64,000 nt of DNA from Tranzscheliella williamsii. Its lineage: Eukaryota; Basidiomycota; Ustilaginomycetes; Ustilaginales; Ustilaginaceae. The stretch spans positions 62,001-126,000 of the forward strand of contig JALBYF010000050.1 in NCBI GenBank assembly GCA_023212725.1, in the 5' to 3' direction. Made by a program: the position numbers and the translations under genes. Under the pieces are notes generated by a model. That model was not told the DNA's origin, did not search any database, and saw only the letters and a program-made list of their open reading frames with translations. Below are positions 1 through 8,288 of this stretch, piece by piece. The first letter of the stretch is position 1, and every line of letters begins with the position of its first letter.

Positions 1-1
1 C

Positions 2-325
2 GCTTCCGAGTCATTCGTGCATCACCAGCAGCCGTCATATGGATGCTCGCCTTACACCAGCCGCGGCACCGCCAGGATCTTCATCGTCCCCGCTACTTCC
101 CACGCCGGCCCGTACGCTGCAATGCCCGCGGCACAGCAAGCAGCAGACCATCTGCCCTTCCCGGCATCGATGCAACCCGTGCGCCAGCGCGCCCGTCCCA
201 GATTCTGGCTCGCTCTCCTCCACGCCTTCTGCTTCTACATCCTGCTCAACCTCGTCATCGACTTTGCCGCCGACAGACACGTCTGGACGCCCCCGCAGAT
301 CAGTCTCGTTCTTAGTGCTTTCTAA
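2..325 (+). CDS. C-terminal part of an unidentified protein with a terminal hydrophobic segment (5' partial)
   Basis: The frame is open from the left edge to the TAA at 323-325, so only a C-terminal piece of about 107 residues is visible. It is Ala/Pro/Gln-rich and then has an Arg-rich stretch followed by a strongly hydrophobic segment (FWLALLHAFCFYILLNLVI), consistent with one membrane helix near the C-terminus. The Arg residues before the helix would favour a cytosolic N-terminal side. I do not recognise a family. It converges with the minus-strand gene ending at 589. It could be a chance open frame, since other frames are also open here. Confidence 0.35.
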   Translation, partial: ASESFVHHQQPSYGCSPYTSRGTARIFIVPATSHAGPYAAMPAAQQAADHLPFPASMQPVRQRARPRFWLALLHAFCFYILLNLVIDFAADRHVWTPPQISLVLSAF

Positions 326-588
326 TCTCCGTCCCGGTCGTACCCTCATTCGTTGCACCGCATCTGTATCATATTCCCGCTAATGACTCTCTGTCTATGC
401 TGACGCTGTGATAGGCAAAGAGCACTCATGCACAACCCTCTCCATTTGCTCTGCCCTACCGGATCACCTCAACGCCCATGAGCAGACACGTGACCATGGT
501 GACAACCGGCCTCCGGTGCACATGCTACCGGTACCTTCAGCTGTCAGGACGGTGTCGTACTTCTCTGCCAACGGCACAGCTACGCTGT

Positions 589-1286
589 TTACAGGTAGAA
601 GCGGTTGGCGTGGAAGCTGTTGACTATGTGCCGGGCGATGGACTTCTGCGTCTCGTCGACGAGGCGCATCTGTGCGCCGGCGCCGGGTGTACGGAGGAAG
701 TCGAGCAGGCTCTGTGCGGCGAGGCTGCGAGCCGGCACGGAGGGTTTCTCGAGGATCAGCAGCGCGTCGCGTCGAACGGTTCTGTGGCCGCTTGTCTTTG
801 CACTTACACTTGCCTGGGTTGGCCTGATCTGGCAGTGCGGTGAGTGAGCTGCTCCGCCTCGGGCGGCAGTCTGGTGCGGCTCGGGCAAGATGTCAGCACT
901 CGGGCAGCACGGCCGTGTCTGTGTCCCGCTCGACTCACGATCCGTGTTCGACCAGATGCCTGTCGACGAGGCCGGAAAGCGAGAGCACAATTTTGAGTCA
1001 CACATCGCGCAGCAAGCACCCCGACGCTCCAGGCTGCCAACTCGATCGCAGGGACAACGTACCGGACCGCTTCGCGAAAGAACCTCTCGGCGTGACGCAG
1101 GAATACCCCCCACTCCGGCTTGCCCTCCACCGAAGACGGGAAAACTCCCCCCTCCGTCACCGTGTCCCAGATAGCCTGCGTCGCCGGCTCGAACCCGCCC
1201 AGCGCCTCCGGCAGCGGCAGCGTCTCCAAACCCCCCACCAACAAAGCACCCAGCAGGGCGATGCAGACCGTAACGCTGACGTGCAT
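589..1286 (-). CDS. candidate secreted protein of unknown function, two exons
   Basis: Proposed exons are 939-1286 and 589-828, joined by a 110-nt GTGAGT...CAG intron (829-938) that keeps phase 0, giving about 195 residues. The start at 1286 opens with a signal-peptide-like stretch (MHVSVTVCIALLGALLVGG). A TATAAAG box lies about 46 bp upstream on the same strand. The rest is a soluble, Arg-rich sequence ending in NSFHANRFYL, with no family I recognise. The long spliced reading frame, signal peptide and TATA box support a real gene. The splice choice is inferred, and another GTACGT donor exists inside exon 1 near 1057-1062. Confidence 0.5.
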
Positions 1287-1331
1287 GTTGATGCTGCTCG
1301 TCCCGACGCCAACTTCTATCGCCAACGGCCG

Positions 1332-1338
1332 CTTTATA
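1332..1338 (-). promoter_or_regulatory. TATA box of the secreted-protein gene at 589-1286
   Basis: TATAAAG on the minus strand, about 46 bp before the proposed ATG at 1286. The short distance implies a short 5' leader. Confidence 0.4.
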
Positions 1339-2156
1339 TCACAGTAGCTCCATCAGTTGTGCTTCCACGGCAGTGCCCACGATGGACAGCAGGTTTCGCC
1401 CCAGCTTATCCCTCCTACCACCCATTTCTCTCCATTGTTTTTAGCTCGAGAACAGATACCGTGGGAGCGGCCTGGCTGGCATTCTCACGCCCTGTACAAA
1501 AGGAAAATATGCCGTGCCTTCCGTTTATGAGTGCGATTGGGCGTGGGCCACTGCCAATTGTTCCTTGGCAAGGGCAACGACAGAGGCGAGGCTCGACTCG
1601 GGTCGTCTGCGGCGGTACGACTGCGGGTCGATACGATACGATGAAAGCAAGGAGCAATAAGGTTCGCGGGGGACGTGTCACGATCGACCCGTTCCCGTTG
1701 TAATAAGAGAATGAAAGCAATCACGGCAGTCCCTGCCGGAGCGCTCGGTCTCGGCGTTGAGAATTCTGCACCGACTTTGTCTGGTGCTGCACCTTTATGT
1801 GCCTTGGGCACAGCTCGATTCTTCTCTTCACATGGCCAAGCGCACAGCGTAAACAGTAGGGATGGGGAAACCGCATTGCGATCTTGCTAGTCTTGACAGA
1901 CTTGACAACCGCGCATCGTACGGCCCAGGCGATGTATGACGTATGGCGACAGGGTCGTGAGTAACATTGTTTAGGGCGTGGAAGGATAAGATTTGTCTCC
2001 ACTAGACAAGCAGTGCAGTGCGCTCAGATGACGGTGGCAGCGCTTTTCAACTGTCTTGCAGAACGGGGCCGAGCCCGATGCTGCTTGTTCCGGAGAGTAA
2101 GGCTTGACACGAGCTTCCAACAGCCCGGCACTATGTAAGCAGCGTTTGAGCAGCAA
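1339..2156. other. intergenic, no supported gene
   Basis: Several short open frames on both strands, none with a recognisable domain, signal peptide or splice structure. No repeat or RNA gene is evident. Confidence 0.5.
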
Positions 2157-3070
2157 TCAGAACGACGAAAGGAAAGACCGCTGCTGAGGTTCGCCCATAC
2201 AGCACCTCATGCGGCGCCGAGCAAGGAGCATGCTGTTCGCTCCGCTTTGACGGCCAACGCTGTCGACAGCTTTCATACCCTTGCTGCAAGCCTCCAGAGA
2301 CATCATTTTGCTCGTGTGACGCCACTGCGGATCCGATGAGGGCGCTGATCGCGGCGCACAAGTAATCACGGGCGAAGCGGATGTGCAACGCATAGTACAA
2401 CGGATACGATGCAACCTTGCTAATTGCTTTGAGGCTGGCCAACAATTCATGACATCGTCAAACGGGAGTGGGGTGGGCGGGCTCGGACTATGCGGCGGCC
2501 TTCGCTGTTGGACGAGCCGCATTCCGCCTTCGTTTTCCTCATCGAGTATCTCGCCAGAGTATCCTCGTAACATCCTTGCCAGTCGACCTGCTCGTCTGTT
2601 TATGCCGTCTTTACCAGCGTGCCTACGCGGAAAGCTTGCTGCCTGCCCACCAAGCCCTCGTCCGAAGCCAAAAAGGCAAGGATTCCAAGTGCTCACGTCG
2701 CTGCTTACATTCTTCCTGCGTACACACGAGTTCAGCTCTCTGCAGCATGTCGAGGGCGGCGATGTCTCTGCACGCCGTGCGGATGAAGTCGAACACGTTG
2801 CACGGTTGCCATATCTTCACTAGGAAATACGTACGGGTGGAAATGCGTTTCCACCATACACATTTCGTTGCCACAGACGTTTCCACGATGGTTTGAAAGG
2901 CAATGTGTACGGTGGAAACTGTTTCCACCCGTACGGCGTCTCCTAGTGCTTGCTGCATAAACAGAGTGGGCTGAGTGCACACAACAACCGCCCCGATATT
3001 GGCCTTCATGTACGAACCAAAGACAGTAATGAAGCCAGGTGAGCAGGGCGACGGCAGAGGAGAGTAGCAA
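2157..3070 (-). pseudogene. possible secreted-protein gene interrupted by a mini-CACTA element
   Basis: On the minus strand an ATG at 3070 starts a signal-peptide-like sequence (MLLSSAVALLTWLHYCLWF). The frame runs into the transposable element at 2948 and then reaches a stop at 2732. If the element and one copy of its 3-bp target duplication (134 nt, not a multiple of three) are removed, the same frame continues past the element to a stop at 2157, giving roughly 260 residues. This suggests a gene broken by insertion. The downstream part has no known domain, and the region is generally poor in stop codons, so chance is a real alternative. Confidence 0.25.
2818..2948. mobile_element. 131-bp miniature CACTA-type element with CTT target duplication
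   Basis: The element begins CACTAGGA and ends TCCTAGTG, and is flanked by CTT at 2815-2817 and 2949-2951, the 3-bp duplication typical of CACTA/EnSpm elements. The two ends form long inverted arms: about 30 of 35 positions match around GTACGGGTGGAAA and the paired TTTCCACC blocks. Each arm is itself a short palindrome (GGTGGAAA facing TTTCCACC). It has no coding capacity, so it is a non-autonomous MITE. Subterminal GTTTCCA motifs also occur near the ends of the large CACTA element at 18835-25567, although the termini differ after the first bases. Confidence 0.85.
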
Positions 3071-3494
3071 CGATCTCGACTCGCGCCCTGGGATGAGGTG
3101 ACCGTCGGGTGAAGGCTTGAAGCAAGCCTCGCTACTTCATGTAGGTAGCAGCGGAGGAAGCCCGAGGGTGCCAAGGGCAAGCTCTGGCTCGGCCGCTCAG
3201 CCGTCGGGATGTGGGACTCGTGGGAAGCGACCCTATTTGAGGACGGATAGCTGCACCGAGCTTGTTGAAAAGCCTCGCTTCCTCCTTCCCTTTCTTGAGT
3301 GTAGGACGTTGGACTGCCGTTCCGCCCACAAAGCCAAGATTAGCCACAAGACCTACCTCAAACTACAGCCTCAGCCACCTCATCGACGACAGATTCTCCT
3401 GCAGCACAACCGAGTATAGAGACGGAATTGCGAGACAGAGCTGCTGCATTTCAACGGGCTCGGTGGGTAAAGCTGACCCGCTACTTGGCCTCCC
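3071..3494. other. intergenic, upstream region of the secreted-protein gene at 3495
   Basis: No recognisable gene. A TATA-like GTATAGAGA lies near 3414, about 80 bp before the ATG at 3495. Confidence 0.4.
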
Positions 3495-4489
3495 ATGTTA
3501 GGCGCTGTTGCGGGCGTGTCGCTGCTTGTGGCGCTCTTAGTCACAGGGGCAGTTGGGGTTGGGTCCAGCAGTGAGGGTTCGGCCCTCCCTTGGCTGAACG
3601 AAGATGGCACCCCGTGGAGTGTGGAGTATCCGCTGCTGCACGTCGACACGACCAAGCACTTGAGGGACGCAGAGCTATTGAACCCCGTAGGCAGCCGACC
3701 GCTCCCCGAAACGCGCAGCCCTAGCCCACAGCCTTTCGTCCCTGCTTCTCCGCCACAGCCCGCTCGGTCCAGTCAGAAGAAGCCTTCCGCTCTCCTTCAG
3801 GACAGCCAAAACCGGGAAACAATGGCCGCAGAGCGTAACAAGTACTCGTCAGAAACAGCCCGCCCATACAGCATGAACCATGTTCTAGAGATGCATCGTG
3901 ACGAGAAAGAGGCGCTCGAAAAGTCCATCGAATATGATCACAGTCTTCCCATGACCACGTCGCAGAGCTTCAGGGACTGGGTCCTCACATATGGGCCCAA
4001 GAAACTTCAGGAAAAGGCAAATTCGTAAGTGGGCCTCATTCTAGTAAAAAGTCAGAGCCGCAGCTGAGTCTATTGCCCTCGTTGCGCAAGTGTTTCGCTA
4101 TCCACAGACTCAAGTAAGCCCTTGCTTGGCCCGCAGCAAACGGGAAGGCAGTGTCTGCGTAGCAGCGCCTGAAGTGCGGCTCTTCTGACCCTTCCTCCTG
4201 CTGGTCTTTTGCGTAGGTACAATTCAGCGATAGAATCCTATCTTGGGTAAGTGCGCTCCCGCATGCTACCTCCACGCTGCACAATGCTCAATAGTCATTC
4301 CTGCGCAGATTGAAGGACTCCATCGAGCACTACCAGAACAACCCTGGGGAGGGCACGATCCGCTTGGGGCCTGGCGAAAGCAAGGCTCCAGCCAACTTCT
4401 TGATGAGAGAGTGGATGAAGGGCTTACAGAAACTTGCGCGCAACGGGGGAGATGCGCTGCAAACGGCGGCACGAACGTTTCGCGGCTGA
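3495..4489 (+). CDS. candidate secreted effector, two exons
   Basis: Exons 3495-4024 and 4309-4489 are joined by a 284-nt GTAAGT...CAG intron in phase 2, giving 236 residues. The N-terminus is a clear signal peptide (MLGAVAGVSLLVALLVTGAVGVG). The mature protein has a Pro/Ser-rich stretch (about residues 68-98) and then a charged helical region with an F-R-D-W motif, the intron, and a C-terminal segment ending ARTFRG. There is no known enzymatic domain and few cysteines. The gene at 5266 has the same architecture, and its intron falls at the same distance from a matching F-x-x-W motif, so the two are probably paralogues. Secretion is well supported; an effector role is inferred from smut biology. 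Confidence 0.65.
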
Positions 4490-5156
4490 GTCGCAAGCAC
4501 TCGAGCCGCCTTCACCCGTCGACATAGTGATGCACCCAGCCACAAAGCGGTGCATTTGCGCTTCCTTGTACTCCAGTTAGAGGTGCGACTGGTATACGAT
4601 CGCAGCACCGAGCGTCCGCCCACAAGCCTGACTGGCTTTCAATGTTTTTTCTCGTGCAATCAACTTATGGCGTTACTAAATCAGCAAACGCTTGGCGATG
4701 CTTACTGGCCTTTCGAACACGGAACCGTCGGTGAAACATGATCTTGTCTGGATGGCGTTCGACCGGACTGCTCAAGTACGTGAGCAAGCACACATGTCCG
4801 GCCCGCGCTTCTAAGGACGCAGGTCGGTGACAAGTCGGTGCGCAAGCGGTGGGAGCAACCTGATTCATTAAGACCGTTGCAATGGAGGCTGGCCAAAAGC
4901 ATGGGCTTGTCCGACATCGGTCGGAGAAATAAGCTGTGGCTGTGGCGCATGATTGTTATGTAAGCCCGTAAGCAAGCCTCAGGGCCTAGGGCGCGGGGTG
5001 GTCAAGCGTATTAGGTCAGCGAGAGGGACAATGGCTTGCATGGGCCCGACCGTAGCCCGTAACGAACAACGAACAACGAACAACACGATGAAGGAAAGGA
5101 TCAAGGCAGTAACCGCTGATAGTTAGAATCTTGTCTGACGCCGCTGTCGCCTCGGG
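4490..5156. other. intergenic between two secreted-protein genes
   Basis: No coding sequence is supported. It holds a short 7-nt tandem repeat at 5061-5085. Confidence 0.5.
5061..5085 (+). repeat. 7-nt tandem repeat (AACGAAC family, about 3.5 copies)
   Basis: Consecutive AACGAAC-AACGAAC-AACGAAC-AAC units lie about 180 bp upstream of the secreted-protein gene at 5266. Confidence 0.7.
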
Positions 5157-5163
5157 TATAAAG
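5157..5163 (+). promoter_or_regulatory. TATA box of the secreted-protein gene at 5266
   Basis: TATAAAG about 105 bp upstream of the ATG at 5266. It supports that ATG over an in-frame start further upstream, which would remove the signal peptide from the N-terminus. Confidence 0.5.
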
Positions 5164-5265
5164 AGTTGTAGCGTAGTTATGCCATCCTTGCGCCGTCGCA
5201 GTTGCCAGTCCTGCACATCTTGTCGTTTTCCGACAACGAACAGCGAGACATTTTCGAAAGCCACG

Positions 5266-5973
5266 ATGAAGGCGATGCTGTTTTTCCTATATTGGACGGT
5301 ATTGGTTGCCGTTGGAGGTGTGGTGGGCGGCGGTGGTGGGGGCGGGGCGAGCAGCTCGCGGGATGCTGGCGGGGCGAGCCGCGAGCTGCTGTGGGACGAC
5401 CCGATGGTGGGTGCGATCGGGGACAAGTACGAGCGCGAGGCTGCGCTGGCGGAGCTGGAGATCCAGGAGGCGCTGCTCGGGGGCAACCGAGCGCTGTCGC
5501 TGCGGAGCGCCAACTTTGAGCGCTGGCTGCAGTACCACGGCTCGACGGCGCTCTCTGGCGACGATTCTACGTAAGTGCCCCGCCTCTGCCACCGCATGGA
5601 CCGCTGGTGCGCGCTACCTGCCGCGCCGCAACAGCCTTCGATGGCCAGTCTCCGCAGCAGGTGCTTGGCATCAACACCCCACTGACCCACCCCTCCCCAC
5701 AGACTCGGCTCGAAACTCCGTCTCGCGCGGCTAAAGGCCACCAATGTAGCGTTGCGCAGAATGGCCGTGGAAGCACGCTTGGCAGAACTCAAGGGCAACG
5801 TTCAGCCTCCGGAGCACCTCAAGGGCACCATCAGAGCACACCTGGAAGCGATCGAGAAGGTCGCCGCTGAACACGGCTTCTTGACGCGCATCGAGCTGGG
5901 GCCCGGCGAACTCGAGCCCGCAGCCAAGCTCCTACAGCGCTTCGGCGACTTTGTCAGAGCGCTGCCGCATTGA
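5266..5973 (+). CDS. candidate secreted effector, two exons, related to the gene at 3495
   Basis: Exons 5266-5570 and 5703-5973 flank a 132-nt GTAAGT...CAG intron in phase 2 and encode 191 residues. The signal peptide (MKAMLFFLYWTVLVAVGG) is followed by a glycine run and then a largely helical, charged mature protein without a known domain. The motif F-E-R-W lies exactly 14 residues plus a split codon before the intron. In the neighbour at 3495, F-R-D-W has the same spacing, with Gly at +5 and Leu at +9 in both. Identical intron phase and spacing argue for a tandem duplication followed by strong divergence. Confidence 0.7.
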
Positions 5974-6191
5974 GGCGTCCGCGCCATGCCCGTCACCGGT
6001 GCGGCGCATCTAGGTTTTTCACTCTGCTTGGGTCATCCCTGCATAGCCGCGATGCCGTTTCTCCCAACTGACTGTGCTAGCGGCCAGCGTTCACGTGAAA
6101 TGGCAAAGCTGAACTGCTACATTCTCGGTGACAGAGCAGCAGTGAAGATGTATGGTACATGGAGGGTGCTGTGCAGAGAGGTGTGGCGAGA

Positions 6192-7577
6192 TCAGGCCTC
6201 GTCGACTCGTGCCTTTTTCGAAGCGGAGTCGACTGGCGCTGGGGTGGTTTCTTCCTCGGCGGCCTTCTTCTTGCGCTTGACCATGCTGTTGAGGTTATGA
6301 ACGGGGCCGGCACTGGCTGCCGAGGCGGACGCGCCACCAAATGGATTCGCTCCCTCGGCATCGTCGTCCGCCGAGGCGAGGAAGGCATCCTTGATCGCCT
6401 GCTGCAGTGCTTCCTTGGTCGATCCTGCCGGTAGATCGCCGTGGCCGAGCGCTGCTAGATCGGGCTGGCCATTCAGCTTGGCGCTGCCCGCATCGCTCTC
6501 GTACTCGTCCAGCTTGATGTCGAGCTCCTTCTTCATCTCGCGCATGTCTGTCAGCTCGCGTTCGAGCCTGTCCTGCGTCATCTCCAGCAGGTCGTCCTTT
6601 TCTTTTTCGGAAGCCGTGCCAGGCTCGGCTTGGCCTGTGCCGTCGGTAGCTGCGCGTGAAGCTTCTTCTTGTTGCAACTTTTCACGTTGTGCTTGCTCAG
6701 CGTTGGCCACCATTCTTGTCGCGGATGGCTCGTCAGCGGCGGGCAGCTGGGAAGTAAGCTTCAAGCGGCCCTCTATGGCGGCGATGCGTGAGCCGAGCAC
6801 GTCGGAGGCAGCCTGTACGTGCCTCTTGGCGCCCTGACGCTCGGAGACCTCGGGATGGAATTCGAGCGCCAGGCCAAGACGCAGATGGGCATCTGCCAGA
6901 CGCCTTGAATGGCTGTTGAGCAGTGGGGACAAAATCTCGAGGCTGGAGCGGTAGTCGGCCGAAGCCTGCTGGAAGTTTTCGGCTTCGAGGCCGACGTCGC
7001 CGAGGTCGTTCATGACCTCGGCGAGCTCTGCCTTGAGCCTGGTCTCGGACCAGTGCTGGCCCTCGAGCGTGGTGAGCTGTGCTGCATGGGAGAGGATACG
7101 TTGGTAAATGACGCGTGCCAGATCCAGGACGGCGAAAGCGACCTGGAGATCATCGTCGTCATCGTCTTCGGCCGCGGCCTGTTCTGCTTCTTCGTCTTCT
7201 TCGTCCTCCGCATCGCCGGAGAAGCTGAAGCGTGGATCGGACGCGGCGGCCGACTGGGAGGAGGATGGCTTAGCGGATGGGGCAGGGGGCGGGGGTGGTG
7301 CACTGGCGCCTCCGCCTGCACCGCCAAGAGCAGCTGAATGGAGGATAAAGTTCTCGAGCAAACTTCTGCCGTAGAGGTGAAGAACGGGAGCTAGTATGTC
7401 GGCATCCTCATCGTGGGATGTGCGCAGCTGTTCGAGCGCTTCAGCCACTGTGTCGATGGCGGAAGCGTATTCCTTGAGGGCAAAATACCTCCTGCCCTCG
7501 TCGATGAGTTGGCGGGCGGGGACGGCGGGTGCCTGGTCATCGGCGACCGGGTGGGAGGGCTGTTCGCTGAGCGCCAT
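6192..7577 (-). CDS. NASP/Hif1/Sim3-type histone chaperone (SHNi-TPR)
   Basis: Single-exon gene of 461 residues. The ATG at 7577 (MALSEQPSH) is chosen because the upstream in-frame sequence has no chaperone-like features. A TPR pair at about residues 20-70 is followed by an Asp/Glu-rich acidic insertion (EDEEDEE...DDDDDD), then more TPR-like helices containing the SHNi signature region (LGDVGLEAENFQQASADYRSSLEIL), a coiled coil, and a basic C-terminal tail (KRKKKA...KKARVDEA) suited to nuclear import. NASP family members bind histone H3 or its centromeric variant and escort H3-H4 to the nucleus; the acidic insertion inside a TPR is the hallmark. It is divergent from PEX5 across a 711-bp spacer. 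Confidence 0.88.
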   Translation of the reverse strand: MALSEQPSHPVADDQAPAVPARQLIDEGRRYFALKEYASAIDTVAEALEQLRTSHDEDADILAPVLHLYGRSLLENFILHSAALGGAGGGASAPPPPPAPSAKPSSSQSAAASDPRFSFSGDAEDEEDEEAEQAAAEDDDDDDLQVAFAVLDLARVIYQRILSHAAQLTTLEGQHWSETRLKAELAEVMNDLGDVGLEAENFQQASADYRSSLEILSPLLNSHSRRLADAHLRLGLALEFHPEVSERQGAKRHVQAASDVLGSRIAAIEGRLKLTSQLPAADEPSATRMVANAEQAQREKLQQEEASRAATDGTGQAEPGTASEKEKDDLLEMTQDRLERELTDMREMKKELDIKLDEYESDAGSAKLNGQPDLAALGHGDLPAGSTKEALQQAIKDAFLASADDDAEGANPFGGASASAASAGPVHNLNSMVKRKKKAAEEETTPAPVDSASKKARVDEA

Positions 7578-8288
7578 CTCCTTGTGCTTTGTTTTTGGCA
7601 ACGCAATGAGAAGGATAGATGATTGGCAGACGAAGGAAGCAAAGAAGCAAGCTGCGCCGTCAGACCAACACTTGACATCTTCCGTTACCAAAATCGTGAA
7701 TGTCATCTAACCTACACCACTACAGCGTGAGTGTTGAGTGCGCGACGCGCCCGTTTGAGTCGCAGTGACAAAGAAAGGCTCGACAACAACGAGGATGTTA
7801 GACTTAAAAATGCGGAACGGCCTCTCTTGTCCGTGTTAGATCGAGGGATGGTGGCAACCCAACCCTTGCACTGCGTCTAATACAAACATAGAGTAACGAA
7901 ATCAATATAGTAGCCACCTTGGACTCAGCTTGTGATTTGCTAGGCAGGCCAAATCTAGAAGCCGGTTTGGGGTAAGTGAGTTGGGCCGGACATAGCCTAG
8001 CTTGGCGCGGGTAGAATAGCAGGGAATCACAAGCTACGGCCTCTCTTCTGTGGACATGGCTTGGTGCTGGCTTGTCTGCTGCCTCTCTTCTCCACACATG
8101 GCTTGCTTGACCTCGCACTCTATGTCGCTTGCCTCTCTACCGCATCTTTCACCCAGGACCGACGACTCTTCACACACACCTTTCCCTCACAGCTACGTGC
8201 TCAGGTAAAAGCTGCAGCTAGCAAGACATCTTTAGAGGAGCAAGTCAGCGCAGTTCTTTGCTGGGCTCTGTTGCCACCACAGATCAGG
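7578..8288. other. divergent promoter region between the NASP-like gene and PEX5
   Basis: About 710 bp containing both 5' leaders. No gene, repeat or strong TATA box is evident. A plus-strand frame is open from 8061 into PEX5, but its upstream part is not PEX5-like. Confidence 0.5.
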
